A stretch of 64,000 nucleotides of DNA from Dendrolimus kikuchii (taxonomy: Eukaryota; Arthropoda; Insecta; Lepidoptera; Lasiocampidae), in NCBI GenBank assembly GCA_019925095.2, contig CM034401.1, positions 14,048,338-14,112,337 of the forward strand, written 5' to 3'. Position numbers and translations under genes: made by a program. Position 1 is the stretch's first letter. The number at the start of each line of letters is the position of its first letter. Shown here one piece after another: positions 20,321-33,033 of this stretch. Below the pieces are notes generated by a model. The model saw only the letters and a list, made by a program, of their open reading frames with translations. It was not told the origin of the DNA and did no database searches.

Positions 20321-20594
20321 ATAACCTCAATTGAGTAATTAATTAATGTAAAAATTACATATTATTTTATGTAGGAACCATTTATGTGTGAATCGAACTC
20401 CTACATGACCGTACATAATTTATTATAAATTAATACAGTATTTTAATATGAAGTAGTATGCCATTTGAAAATCAAATGAGATGTAAATAGACTATTATTG
20501 CATAACTGCCAGGTAGATGCTATATCAGAATACACTGACCTTCTAAAAACAGGTAAAAATTTTATATTATTATCATTATACATAAGACTATAAT

Positions 20595-20901
20595 CTTTTT
20601 TTTATTTTTTTTTATTGCAGGAGATCAGCAGACCGGCAGACGGCCCACTCCATGGAAAGCGGTTACCATCGCCTATAGGCATTTGCAACAGCAAAGTTGC
20701 TACAAATGCGCTGCTGCTCTCCTGGTCACTAATGCCGGAATACAACTCAAGGTTGTTATGGCGACATACTTTAGACCAGGGGTGATAGCCATCCAGTCGG
20801 GCAAATGCCCTACCACCTGGCTGTGGGTTGTTAAGTCGCCTCTTACGACAGGCCGCCCGGCCGCAGGAAATTGTATTCTTTCTCCGTTCCTGCACGGATA
20901 A
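20595..20901 (-). mobile_element. R300 repeat, copy 7
   Basis: Minus-strand copy with an A tail (T-run 20597-20612) and an intact head (CGTTCCTGCACGGAT). It lacks about 20 nt in the CTCTTAAGGGAGACTGGAACC block present in other copies. Confidence 0.88.
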
Positions 20902-20942
20902 AATCACAGTCACAAACATAAAAAACGGTGAAAAACTCTTTA

Positions 20943-21081
20943 ATGGCCGTTCCTATATTTTACTATTCATTCACTTGCCCTACTAGCGGTTGAATTTTGA
21001 CATTACTTTTATGGAGCTCATTTCAAATTTTAACCGATAGGCAAATGAATAGTCGGTAAGAAAATATAGAAACCGGGCCTA
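20943..21081. mobile_element. Fold-back MITE (family M1), copy 1
   Basis: The left arm ATGGCCGTTCCTATATTTTACTATTCATTCACTTGCC is nearly the inverse of the right arm (GCAAATGAATAG...AAAATATAGAAACCGGGCC). The centre is GGTTGAATTTTGACA...AAATTTTAACCGAT. The whole element can fold into one long hairpin. Siblings are at 44920, 55027, 57040 and 63358. No ORF. Confidence 0.75.
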
Positions 21082-21269
21082 TGCAAACATTCTCTAGGAC
21101 AGCGTGTTGTGACCGAGGTAGTTGGACAGGTCCAGATCTCCGGCCGGCCCAGGCAGGGGCTGACCATCAAATTCAAATACAAAAGTTTATATTCAAAATA
21201 AGTTCCACTGGGGAACGTTTTGTTCAAGATCATATATTTAAGTTAAAATTGTAATCTATTTACTATTCT

Positions 21270-21320
21270 ATGTACACCGCTTCGTAACGCATTTGCGCTG
21301 TTAAGAAGAAGAAGGAACAG
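21270..21320. repeat. Short dispersed motif, copy 2
   Basis: ACCGCTTCGTAACGCATTTGCGCTGTTAAGAAGAAGAAGG corresponds to the motif at 16475-16545 and 45903-45960 (inverted). Confidence 0.4.
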
Positions 21321-21509
21321 GACTACCTAAAAATATTTTTCTCAGATTCTTTTTTTTAAATAAATACTGAAATACATATGTTATACTATTACTTTTTGAA
21401 GAATTAGTGGAGTTAATAACAAAGCTATAATTAGAGAAAAGAAAAATATTATTACCGCAATAACAGTGACAATATACGAGTCATTATACATGTATGTCTC
21501 CAGAGACAT

Positions 21510-21715
21510 ACATCCAGAGAGATAGATGGATTGTGTGAAGGATGACATAATGATTTGTGGTGTGACAGAGGACGTATGCCAGAATAGAGGAAGAAAGGAA
21601 AAGCCACATTGTGCCGATCCCAAATGCTTAGGAGAAGGTGTAATAAAAGAAAGATGCATAGAGAACACATTTGCAACGGTAGTAGCAAATGAAGCACATA
21701 TCTCACACATTTAAT
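21510..21715 (+). pseudogene. RTE-like ORF2 extreme C-terminus (family G), copy 2
   Basis: The 62-codon ORF begins MDCVKDDIMICGVTEDVCQN and continues ...KEKPHCADPK. It aligns with WMDCVKNNMMICRVPEDVGQ...EKTYCADSK at 44446-44543. Only the last ~60 codons are present, so this is a 5'-truncated copy. Confidence 0.6.
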
Positions 21716-22184
21716 TACTTACAGTAATTAACTTAATGAGGTTGTTGCCTAATATGTTATTTTTGAAAGGCTGCTTTTGTTATAAGGCCTTAATAAACAA
21801 CAGCGTATAAAGCGTGCAAAAATTGAGTTTCAATTAAATATATTGTATGAGTTACAGGAAGTATTATGTTATATATTTATTTATGCGTCGAATTGCTCCA
21901 ACTGTATTGAAGTGGTTGAAGTAGCTAATTGAGCTATGTATGCTCATTAATCAAACAACTTCCGTAAGTTATTACGATATAGATTTTAAGGAAGAGTTAT
22001 TATTTCTAAGAGAAATTAAAGGGATGAAATATTTTGATATAACTACTGTCCAACGACTTAAAGGTGTCGTGGACATTTTGGCAAAAAGGAATTCGTATGT
22101 TTTCGTCATGTCCGTTTGTTTATCAGTCTGTATTCGTATGTCAGGTTGTTTGTCGATTGATTTCCTTTTACACTTTATGGACAC

Positions 22185-22285
22185 AATATGTGGAGAGCAC
22201 GTAGACTGATATATTTTAACTTGGACGTGAAGTAATACGATAATTTTCTTATAATATTTATTAAACAACGATACGGTACAATGCA
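22185..22285 (+). repeat. Unnamed dispersed repeat (family U), copy 1
   Basis: GTGGAGAGCACGTAGA...ACTTGGACGTGAAGTAATACG, ATAATTTTCTTATAATATTTATT and AACGATACGGTACAATGCAAGGA. Collinear with 31068-31235 and 43325-43520. Confidence 0.5.
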
Positions 22286-22329
22286 AGGAAGAAATCGGTA
22301 ATCATGAAATTTAGTATAATATTCTTCTT

Positions 22330-22741
<412 letters not shown>

Positions 22742-24598
22742 AATTACATGTTATAAATGTAAATAACATCGTTAAGTTTGTTAATACATTTTTTTTTTCA
22801 CATAAATTATACAAAACACGTTTAAACATATTTTTATGTACAAAATATACTTATATTTATAAAAAAAAATATAAATATTTTTTGTATTTAATTTTAGACG
22901 TTCACATTTACAATAATAAATTATATAAAGATTAATGGTGAGATTCAAAAGGAGACGGATACGATTACAAACATTCTTGGGCCCAGAGTGATTTTATGTT
23001 TTTTTAAATTATGTTGATATTTTTATATGTGGATTTAGTTATTTGGAATGAATTGTGAAATAGATCGTGCGGTGTAACTGTTTCCATGTATCAATTATTA
23101 AAATTTACAAATGGATTATAGTAATCGATAACTTATTTTATTTGTGACCTTATTTTTAAGATTTCCCGCCTTCCCAATAGAATTTAGGGCTGATGTTTTC
23201 AATTTTATGATAGAAAAATATAACGCTTTTGTAAGCCATATCCTCACCTCATTACATTTCTTTGGACCAAAAGTCCTCGTCTCCTTTAAACTTGATTTTG
23301 TTATTAACTGTCGCAAGCAGTGAAATCAACTGAGTTACTTTTTATCATCTAACTAAACATCGTAGTACGCACATAGATTTTGTACGAGGGTACCAACTTC
23401 CTCAACCGACTAAAGATGAAATATGGCCCAATATGGCGGACTAGTTATTTTTGTGTACTCCCATGATATGAGTATTAAACTAAAGATTTGCTGTGAAGAA
23501 TATGAAGAAAAAATTACTTCACTCTAAATCCAATATGGTGGACGGCACAAGATGACGGATTAGTTATTTTTACTTGATTCTTTTTAGAGCTTTAAATAAA
23601 AGCTTGTTTTTAAAAATGTTTGTTGTTACTATTAATTTATTCTTCTTTTTTACATACGGCTTTGCAAGATGTTAAGTAATCATTAATATGCATGTTTTGC
23701 GTTTAAGCAAATCGGAACCAGGTGAAAACTGGACATACGAAATAGAAGCCTCAGCCAAATCCTCATATTTTAGACCTTTGACTATCATTAAAGGTGGGAG
23801 TTCGTGTGGCAACTCATAATATCCAATGGTGTATTAAATTGTCGTTTAAACAGTAATTAAAATTAATTCTTCAATGATATGACATGATAAAATACATTTT
23901 TTTAAATATTTTCCAATATGCTTACATTCATATATGTACATAAAACATATTCGACTGTGGCACAAAAACCTCATAGGGTTGATCGTGCTGCAGAGAGTCG
24001 TGTAAAATATATACAAGTTATGGTACTTAGTGACATTTTGACAATAAATTAAATAGGAGCAGGGATAAGGAATTGTTATCATTATTCAAGTGTTTACCTC
24101 TGATTTGATAATACTAAGCGGAGTTATCATCATGGTATATAAATACCTACTATATATTGTTCTGATTTAGTCACAGGTCTGCACATATGAGTTCGATGGG
24201 CCGCTTTGGGAATTAATTTCGTTTCATATTATGTTTGGTCGATTTGTGGTTATTTTTATTAATATTGACTTATTAATGACGTGAACAAGGCATTTTGGCA
24301 CCCGCTCTTTTGTTTTATTGCTTTTGGAATTTACTGTGAAATGTGTCACCTATCCAATTTCGTTAAAAACCATCAATATCCCACAATTATTATTCAGGTT
24401 TAACCAATGTTATGATTTTTTCTTTAATAAAACTGCGCAGACATCAACTTACAAATTCCCGTTAAAAGAACTTATTGCTGGTTTTCCTTAAAAGAGCAAT
24501 AACATTTTGTGCAGTGGTATATAAGTATATAGCGTGTAAGTATTATAGGAAATAATATTATAATGTTATTGTTGTTAATTTTATCAATTTAAGGTTAA
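22742..24598. other. AT-rich DNA, nothing recognised
   Basis: There is a near-duplicated phrase CAATATGG(C/T)GGAC...GATTAGTTATTTTT / GGACTAGTTATTTTT around 23430-23570. No gene or known repeat is supported. Confidence 0.45.
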
Positions 24599-24930
24599 CT
24601 AGCGGACCCACCAGACCCACCATGAAAAAATAATTATGAACCCCATTGCAGTGCCACCTACCGGGTCCAGTTGTGAATCTATGCCATCCCGAGACCGACT
24701 CAAATGCTCATTAAACATTATCCTCAAAATCTTGGATCCGGATTCCAGCGCCAGTTGCAATTTTTAAAAATTTTCTTTTTTGCATTTTTCGGCATATATA
24801 TTCATAGTTATTCTGCTATTTGGAGTGAAGACAAAACCAACAAATCAAAGGTGAAACATCGGTCCAACCGTTTTTGAGATATAAATGGTGTAACTAACCC
24901 GACATTGTTATACTAACCCTTTTATATATA
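24599..24930 (-). mobile_element. Possible Helitron-like element
   Basis: On the minus strand it ends GGGTCCGCTAG before T. The interior includes CTCAAAAACGGTTGGACCGATG and TTTTGTCTTCACTCC, typical Helitron-group phrases. The 5' end is indistinct (TATATATAAAAGGG near 24930). Confidence 0.45.
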
Positions 24931-25372
24931 TAACATACGAATAGTAGATACGGAATCACACGTTTAGAGGTAACTTTGAAATTAAAAAAAAAAACTTAAA
25001 GATGCGTTACAGCTAGGCTTTTCCCTCGTGCTCGGGCTCCATCTGCGATTACCTTAAAGTTATTGACTGTGGTCAAAAGCGAATTATTAACATTTTTTTA
25101 CTACTATACTCGTAGTGTGTAGTAATCTTGGCCGAGGAATAATTCAAACAACGCTTATTGGTGATAGAAGTAATGCTCTTAAATCTCCTTTTCATGCGGT
25201 ATTTATATAATGAAATACGTAGAACTTTGACAAGTGTTTTATTTGATTTTCGTACGAAGAAATCCCGATTCACTTCGGGTGTGTAGTATATATATATATA
25301 TAAACTCTTGAATTTGATCACGCATAGTAAATTTAATTAATTGTTAACAGAAAGACACCATTATAATTGTTA

Positions 25373-25548
25373 CAATAACCACGTGCGAACAACGGTGAAG
25401 GAAAACATCGTGATGAAACCTGCACATCGCGATAAGCGATGTGTCAAACCTGCCAAGCCGCCTTGGACAGACGTGGCGGGTACACTGTCCGTTACCCTAT
25501 AGCGGGAGGTCCGAGCCCAGCAGTGGGACCTTTATGGGTTGTCATTAT
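25373..25548 (+). mobile_element. SINE family T, 3' part
   Basis: Carries GAACAACGGTGAAGGAAAACATCGTGATGAAACC, CGATGTGTCAAACCTGCCAAGCCG, GGCGGGTACACTGTCCGTT and GTCCGAGCCCAGCAGTGGGACC. The same body occurs at 43592-43767 and inverted at 26240-26478 and 60532-60790. The tRNA-like head is missing here but present at 53115-53330. Confidence 0.7.
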
Positions 25549-25964
25549 ATTTTATTATATAATCAGAAAGAAAGTATGTGTAGATAGAATATTACACAAT
25601 ATTACGATAATTTACAAAACATTAACAATATCAAAAAAAAATTAAGTCTACGCTTGTTTTGAATTAGGTATTTTTAAAATTACTAATTGGTAATTACCGA
25701 GCGTAACATCAGCGGTATTCCCATTGTAATAAATCTTTCCCATGTTGCGCTGAACAGAGTAATATGGTTTTGAATGTGTAAGCATAACAGTTTCCTCAAG
25801 TTCCATAGAAAAACAATATAATTTATTATTTATTTATTACAATAAATAAATTTAATTATTTGTGATATAATAATCGGGCATACAAATATTATCACCTATT
25901 CAATTTATAATATTATATAAGCTTTTATTCATATTTAAAATTAGAATAGAATAGAATATGTAAG

Positions 25965-26050
25965 AATAAACCTGCATGGCGCTCTGTTGTTCGTGCCTAC
26001 CCCGCAAGGGAACTGGCGTGACGTTATGTATGTATGTATGTATGTGTGTA
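25965..26050 (+). pseudogene. Family E LINE 3' terminus with (GTAT)n tail
   Basis: Encodes only the last codons (NKPAWRSVVRAYPARELA-stop), nearly identical to the end of 10195-10455, then a (TGTA)n tail. A very short 5'-truncated insertion. Confidence 0.6.
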
Positions 26051-26129
26051 AAATTAGAATAACTAATTTACAAAAAAAATTGAGTCCTAAGTGACTATCG
26101 ATTGGGAACATTGTCCAAACGTTTTATTA

Positions 26130-26228
26130 AGGTACTAAATAAGCTTTCCCTTATTTACTAGGATCTGGGATCGACCGTGTAAGAATTATCCGTCGTATAT
26201 TACCCATGGCGCAAACGTACCTCGGTTA
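26130..26228 (+). mobile_element. Partial tRNA-derived SINE (family S)
   Basis: Only the 3' body is present: TTATTTACTAGGATCTGGGATCG, CCGTCGTATATTACCCATGGCGCAA and GTACCTCGGTTAG. Followed directly by a family T SINE. Confidence 0.5.
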
Positions 26229-26239
26229 GATAATAATAG

Positions 26240-26478
26240 ATATCCCACTGCTGGGCTCGGGTTTCCCATTTATAAGGGAACGGATACACCCGCCACGCTT
26301 ATTCAAGACATATTAGCGGGTTCGACACTTCAGTTTTCTTGGTGTGAAGGTTTCACCACGAAGTTTTCCGTCGTCATTAGCATATAAAATTGCCTAACTG
26401 GTGTATCCGGTCAGGATTCGAACTCATTCCGATTGAGTTTGATACGCGAGTGCACTAACTGCGAGCTACTATTGCTTG
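26240..26478 (-). mobile_element. SINE family T, near full length
   Basis: On the minus strand a tRNA-like head has GTTAGTGCACTCGCGTATCAAACTC...GAGTTCGAATCC (B box). The T body follows (CACCAAG...CCCGCTAATATGTCT, GCGTGGCGGGTGTATCC) and ends AGCCCAGCAGTGGGATATC. Confidence 0.65.
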
Positions 26479-26680
26479 TAACATGCTCAGCTTGTTCATA
26501 ATTGTACAGTGTTTTTTCTGTTGAGTATTATATTATTAAACCAAGCTGTAAAAAAACCTAATATATATTATGTATGTAAATTAGAATTTAAATTGTACAT
26601 TGACATTTAATTGTTTAAATTTTGTTATGGATCATATCTGATTAAATAAATAATAATAATTATTGTAAATACATAAGTAT

Positions 26681-26961
26681 ATTATTTATTTATTTATTGC
26701 ATGAGTTTAGCAGACAGGTAGACGGCCCACCAGATGGAAAGCGGTTACCGTCGCCTATGAACATTGGTAACCAAATGCACTACCAGCGTGCTGCCGCTCT
26801 CTAAAGGGAGACTGGAACCCGGCCTCTAATGCCGGAACACAACTCAAGATTGTTACGACGGCATACTTTAGGCCTGGGGTGGTACCTACCCATTTAAACG
26901 AGCGATCTCCTACCACCTGGCTGTGGTTAGTTGTGTTCTTTCACCATTCCTGCACGGATAA
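26681..26961 (-). mobile_element. R300 repeat, copy 9
   Basis: A diverged minus-strand copy lacking the TCGCCTCTTACGACAGGCC segment near the head. The tail is TTATTTATTTATTGCATG. Confidence 0.8.
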
Positions 26962-27299
26962 AGTATTAATAATTAGTATAACTTAGTTTTAAACTACGGT
27001 ATATTTAATTTCTTCCTTCTAATTAAGTAATTATTCGTATATTTAATACATACAAATACTCCAAAAATAAAATTTGCACTTGTCGAATTGTATATATTAA
27101 TATAAATGAACTTGTGTGCAATTTAAAACAATGCTATTTTAATTAATATGTTAGAATTTGCACAATAAATTTTGAAATATAATTACTTTTTACAACGGCA
27201 TCGACATAAAATTGCAATAAAACAATCATATGATATTTTATTGTCTAATTAGATGACGATTGTGTTTATGTTATTAGTTCTAGTGATCAGCAAAGTGTT

Positions 27300-27876
27300 A
27301 TTGTCATCATGGCAACACGCTGCACGTGGTTAAATTGCGACTTGCTTCTCGCGCGTGTCGGAGGTCGTACTCTGTCCTATATATTCTGAACACACCGCTT
27401 CAGCGCTTACAACCCGACCTACTCGCACGCCGCCAACATCCACCCGCTACTATAATCCACCCGTACGTAGAGAAAATTGATATTTACGTAAACATTCATT
27501 AGCATTGCTGTCGAATCGGCTCGATAAGCGAGGCCGACGCGCACCTAGCGTGTCTGTACGATAATTTACGCAATCGTTTCCACATCCCCCGCGATCTCAT
27601 TTTCATAATAGATACGTGATCTAATAATGTTTGATTTGTTAAATTATCGGGTTTAATTCGACTGGTGTATCGCGCGACATTGGTTTGTAATTGTTGTGTA
27701 CCACCACCGACCACCGTTCGTTTGGTTTGCAGCGGGAGCGGCAGTTTTGCAGCTCAGCAACAGTCAGTCTGCGCCTAAGCATCCGACGCTCGGCCACAGT
27801 GCGCGCAACGCTCAAGCACCGACAGTGATACTGTGACAGTGCCCGTAACGCCTTAAGCGATATTATTATTATCATC
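27300..27876 (+). promoter_or_regulatory. Candidate gene promoter and 5' leader
   Basis: This is the only CpG-richer stretch not explained by a repeat. It contains an E-box CACGTG (27323-27328), TATATATT (27378-27385) with TCAG 22 nt further on (27400-27403), and a TCAGTC arthropod-type initiator at 27764-27769. From that initiator to the ATG at 27877 there is no other ATG. Which start site is used, if any, cannot be told from sequence. Confidence 0.45.
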
Positions 27877-27897
27877 ATGAATTACTACATTAAAATC
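27877..27897 (+). CDS. Candidate short first coding exon (7 codons)
   Basis: ATG with an A at -3 (ATCATCATGA) opens the codons for MNYYIKI, and the exon would end at ATC|GTAAGT, a near-consensus splice donor, in phase 0. Without splicing the frame would stop within about 11 more codons. The ATG is the first after the TCAGTC initiator, inside a GC- and CpG-richer island unlike the surrounding AT-rich DNA. The N-terminus is hydrophobic and could begin a signal peptide or membrane segment, but seven residues do not allow a family call. No second exon was recognised downstream, so the intron would be very long or the call is wrong. Confidence 0.35.
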
Positions 27898-28850
27898 GTA
27901 AGTATTCTTAACTTTATTAACTACAATTAATAACTTCTTTTATATATTTTAAATGATAATAAAATAGTTACCTCATAAACTTATAAAAATTGAATAATAT
28001 GTCTAACCAAAATATTTATTAATATCGTTAACCGGATTTAAATTGGAAATGCGACATAAAAGAATTTGAAATATTATGTCACTTATAAAATAAGTTTCTT
28101 ATTATAATGAGCTATAAGTTCATCTTGGTAGATTAAAATGTATTACAAAGTTTGAAAAGTGTAACAATATCTTATTTAAAACCACAATAGAGACCTTTAT
28201 TGTTACGGATCATGCAATTTAATGGAGCTTTTAGGTAATAAATCTATTTATATAGACAATAAAGACACGTGAAGAATTTTAACGTTATTCTGTTAAGATT
28301 TTTGTGTGGGTATTTTTTTGTAGGATGTTTATGGAGCAATTATGATTTTTTCTCATACCTTACTTTTTGCAACTATGCTGTGAGCATTTTCATAATAATT
28401 ACTAAGACTTATTTATTTTTATAATAGTAATAACTGAGCTTATTAGCTTTACAAATATAATAACCAGACTTGTATATCAAAACAAGCACCGTAGGTAGGA
28501 GAAGATAATATTTTAAATGTTTTTGTATTTATACTAGTTTTGATAGTTAATTTAATGTTTAGCTTTTTGCCAGATTGTTTTATGGATTAAGATAATTATG
28601 CGAAGATCCTCATTGAGTTTCAAGCATGAACGATGCTTTGAATAAATTATATGTTTTATTGTTATTGACGTGCCGTAACGTGTAGCCTTGTTATAGTGTA
28701 ACAGATTTTTGCACATTAAAAATGTTTATTATCTTATTTCCGTTTTCAGCACGTTGCACTATTATAAGGACACAGTGTCTTTTATATTTGAAAAAAAAAA
28801 TAGAGTGTGATTAGAATATTACTCCATAAACCACCCATTGTTGCACTTTT
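27898..28850. other. AT-rich DNA after the candidate donor (possible intron)
   Basis: No ORFs or recognisable repeats. Consistent with intronic sequence if the first exon is real. Confidence 0.35.
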
Positions 28851-29149
28851 ATCCGTGCTTAAATAGAGAATACAATTTCCTGTGGCCAGGCGGCCTGTCA
28901 TACGAAACGACCAAACAACCCACGGCCAGGTGGTATTTGCTCGTCTCGATGGCTACCACCTGTGGTCTAAAGTATGCCGCCATAATAACCTTGAGTTTTT
29001 CGGCATTAGTGGCCAGGTTCCAATCCCCCTTTAGAGAGCGGTAGCACATTGGTAGCTTTTTTGATGTTGCAAATGTCCATAGGCGATGGTAACCGCTTTC
29101 CATCAAGTGGGCCGTCTGCCCGTCTGCTGAACTCTGGCAATAAAATATA
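28851..29149 (+). mobile_element. R300 repeat, copy 10
   Basis: ATCCGTGCTTAAATAGAG to CGTCTGCTGAACTCTGGCAATAAAATATA. Several small deletions relative to other copies. The 120-codon minus ORF across it is not a gene. Confidence 0.85.
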
Positions 29150-29869
29150 AAAAATACTTTGGCATTCGGAACGGACATAATCATTTTTTTCAGGTATACC
29201 TTACTTTCCATTGTTTTAGTTTATTATTAGCAGAAAATTGTTATTACAGTTATGAATTCTTTTTTATGACGATATATTATATATTTGCACACATTGATAA
29301 TACTTCGATGTACAAGACAAGTTTCGTTACGATGTTTTCCGTCACCGTAATGAGTGTATCGATCCACATAAAGTCAAAAAGATGTCTAAACGGTGCATGC
29401 TTCCCGGCTAAGATTAAAACCCGTGACATTGAAATAAGACGAGCGTATGTTACTTAGCTAGTAGATTAGCGACCTTATTTCAGTGGGTGTAATTGGATTA
29501 AGTAAATTATGTAGATACTTTACATAATATTTTATTCAAATTTTTATATTACAACATAAAATAAATATCGCAACTAACATTGCATGGTAATTAGCTGATC
29601 ATACTACTTTTGATATTGCCTGACCTTGAGTTCGATTCATAATTCTAAAGATTACGTGTTTTTGATTAAAATATGTATCAGTTATCTAACACCTGTTTTT
29701 TTTGCTCATTAAGATATAAAATTAAACCTCTTGAAACTAACCTTTAATAAGTTAGTTGACACCATATTCCTGTTCAGTATATGATTTCATGGAGAATATA
29801 ATTTATTGCGCAGCTCTCCGTACCCTTCAATATTCCATGTAGCAAGCATAGTTAAAAAATACAATATTG

Positions 29870-30010
29870 TCACGCCTGTTTCACATCGAGGTAAGCAGAG
29901 ATGATGGATCTCCACCTGGTACGATCCTGACCTTTTTGCTTCATCAACTTACATTAATTTCTTCATACATACACGTTTATTTAAAGTGATTTCTACCTGA
30001 ATGATAAAAA
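29870..30010 (-). repeat. Family E LINE C-terminal fragment, diverged
   Basis: TATTGTCACGCCTGTTTC...GGTAAGCAGAGATGATGGATCTCCACCTGGTACGATCC and CTTCATCAACTTACATTAATTTCTTCATACATACACG parallel 9750-9870. The coding strand is minus; frames are broken. Confidence 0.5.
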
Positions 30011-31067
30011 ATGCAATAATGAAACCTTAGCTAGACGTGTTGTTGGGCTTGTCGTGTGGTTGGTACAGCATAAAGAAAGAAAGAAAGAAAATGTCTTTAT
30101 TTGAAGAAATGGTACATTTTTAGAATTAGACTTAATTTTAAACTTATATATGACTTATATACTTTTTTCAGTGGATGTATAAAACTTTTGAAATTTGAAT
30201 AATTGAGAATTAAATCGTTAAGTATGTCATAGGCTCCTAGCTAAAACTATATTATTATGACGATAATTTGACTGCCTGGGTTTGGGGGTTGGAAACTTGG
30301 TTCTCTAGACTCAGTAGCCACGTAGCCTTTTCCTACTATTAGAATTTTCGTAAAAAGTTCGAGCTTTACTCCTTTTTATCAGTAAAATCTTTAGGAAACA
30401 TTAACTTTGGAAAATACATTTTTCACTTAATTATGTTTTCAAAAATCCTATATGCCTTGAACTTAAGATCTTTCATGTCTCTAAATGAAGTTCATATAAC
30501 ATATATATATATTAATGGTAGTCGCGACTGTTTAAGCGTAACTTTTTAATGTTTTTTTAAATTATAAATCTTAAGTTTTGGCTTTTTTTTGTATATTTCA
30601 TTTATGTTTTTTTGAGAGAACAGTAAAAGGTTTTTAGAATTAATATCAGTTGCATAAATAAGTAATTGAAGTAAAAAACAAAGAGGTTAAAGATATTGGC
30701 AACCGTTTTTCTAAGGTCGTTGACATTGACTTAATATTTCTCTGGGTATAACACGCCAATTAATTTTACGGACATAATAATAAGATTTAGTTAATTTTTT
30801 GTTATTACACTTTGTTTCGGTTTTAGGATTATGCAACGAACTTGGTAATAACAGAACACTTATAAATTTTCAAAACTGTTCTTAATTTATTTATCTATAC
30901 GTCTATATGAATATACTTCTCACAGGTATTTCTCTTAAAAATTACGGGATTATAATAGACACGAATCGAATACATGGTACTATTTTTTCCTGTCCCTTTA
31001 GTGATATTTTCGAGTACCCATAGGACCTATTGGACTTTCCAGACATGCTTTTTTATGCCTCGAACCT
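30011..31067. other. AT-rich DNA with a short (AAAG)n run
   Basis: Four to five AAAG units near 30073-30092. Otherwise nothing recognised. Confidence 0.45.
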
Positions 31068-31235
31068 GTGGAGAGTACGTAAATATAACTTACTGGACAT
31101 TAAGTAATACGTTAATTATCTTACTATTATAATATTTATTTCACAACGATACGTTTACAATCAAGGACAAATATAGAATGAAGAAAATACCAAAGCAGTA
31201 CAACAATGTCAAATAATATAAAGTTAACTCTAAAG
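31068..31235 (+). repeat. Unnamed dispersed repeat (family U), copy 2
   Basis: GTGGAGAGTACGTAAATATAAC, GACATTAAGTAATACGTTAATT, AACGATACGTTTACAATCAAGGACAAATATAGAATGAAG and ATGTCAAATAA...AAAGAGGTTG. Best matched by 43325-43520. Confidence 0.5.
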
Positions 31236-33030
31236 AGGTTGGGTGTGCGCAAATCCGAAGTTAAAAAAACCCCACATATTCTGTATACACGAAACCGCTA
31301 AAGTTAATAGTATAATTTTGTTGCCTTCAGTTGTTGTGTAAATGTTTATCTAGTAACAAAAATAAAGACAATAGACTATTATATAGACTCACTCAGAACT
31401 CCGTTGATTAAGAACGTCCACCTTGGCTTCATAAGTATATATCTTGCACATATCTTGAAACCAGCTCAATCAATCATTCAAATAATAACAATCAGGACGG
31501 CCGCCATTTAGTTTGTTTTAACAACTCACTGTACTTGCCAAGAAACTTATTATTTCTTACATGTCAGACATTTAACACTGCAAATGAATCCGACTACAAT
31601 GGCGGCATCTTCCATAAACTAAGTCATTATTGGGGGGACAGAGATAGATATACACACATACCAGTATACAAAAAGAGAAGGAAATATGTATGTATCCAGA
31701 ACGTGTACTGAAGTTCGAACAAGAGATGGGTTACCATGACTTAAAAATCATTGTTCAGCATTCAATAACAAACAGGTTGATTCCAATAGATTCCCTGCGG
31801 TCCTTTTAAAACAACTGGGCCAGTATAAATATTACATTTTTATTATTCCTTTAATAGTTTGTTCGAAGCTTCCATCTATCATGTCTTTCAATGCCAAATC
31901 AAAAATATACATTTGGTAATAAATAATAATAAATCAGTAATTTGCAATTATAGTCAAACTGTTGCAGAAATTCTATCATAGGCTTCACAGCTCAGTCTAA
32001 AAAGTTCCGGTATATCGTAAAAGTTAATAATTACCTGTATTTCGACGTTGCCGGTGAGTAATTAGAGTAGGCAGTAGGCGGCATTAATCGAATATTTCGA
32101 CAACAAGTAACACGGATTTCCTAGACATTATATTTATCCATATTAATAGACCGAAGGTTATTTTCTGATTTTATGATAATTTCTATATCACAAATATCCG
32201 GGTATTGATTTTTGATGATGCATCTGCTATCTTAATATCTGAGTTACAGTATAAATTCAGTAATTCAAATTTTAGGTACACTTATAAATTTCTTTTATAC
32301 TTATATTATTTTCGCTTGTTGAATTTTCCTCAGCTGTTAATTCTGTTTCATTTGTAAGTCTAGGGTTATTTAGATTCATAGCAAATGTAACGGCTATATA
32401 AAATTGTATAGTTGCTTCATCATCAAAAATAGTATAATCTATGGCTATTATTGTATGATCAAAAGTTGTCTTAATTGCTTTTACTATAGACTTTTCTGCT
32501 GATTAGCTTCAATTAGTTTCAAAATTATCTATAAGATTCCTAGCTTAGAAATACTAAATAATATTCGATTGTTTTTTATTTGATATATAATTAAGTTATA
32601 ATATTTTGCACTTTCGTTAAGCAATACTTATCTGACCTTCAACTCACAGGCTTAGGTAATAATAGCGAAAATGATAGCTAGAAACTAAACTTTATATATA
32701 ACGATAACAATAACTATCGGCATAACATAAAATGCTACTTTGTCGTTAGACCGAAATATTTGATTTTCTGTATCATCGTGACAAATTGATATTCATTGTG
32801 TTGCATTGATACGGTAGCGTAACTGTTACTTTTTAATTTTGGTCGGTTGAAAAGTTTTTGTCCTTATTTGCAACATTATGAAGAAACGGCTCCTTTGGAA
32901 ACTAAAACTTGCGATCATACATTGCGTCGGTTCAACGTATCAATGATCTGATAAGCAACGATCTTGTAAACTTGCATTTAAAACCAAATCTTTAATTTAA
33001 TCAAATGTTTCATATCAGAAAGGCACTCTA
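31236..33030. other. AT-rich DNA, nothing recognised
   Basis: Nearly 1.8 kb without ORFs over 60 codons or recognised repeats. Confidence 0.45.
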
Positions 33031-33033
33031 AAT

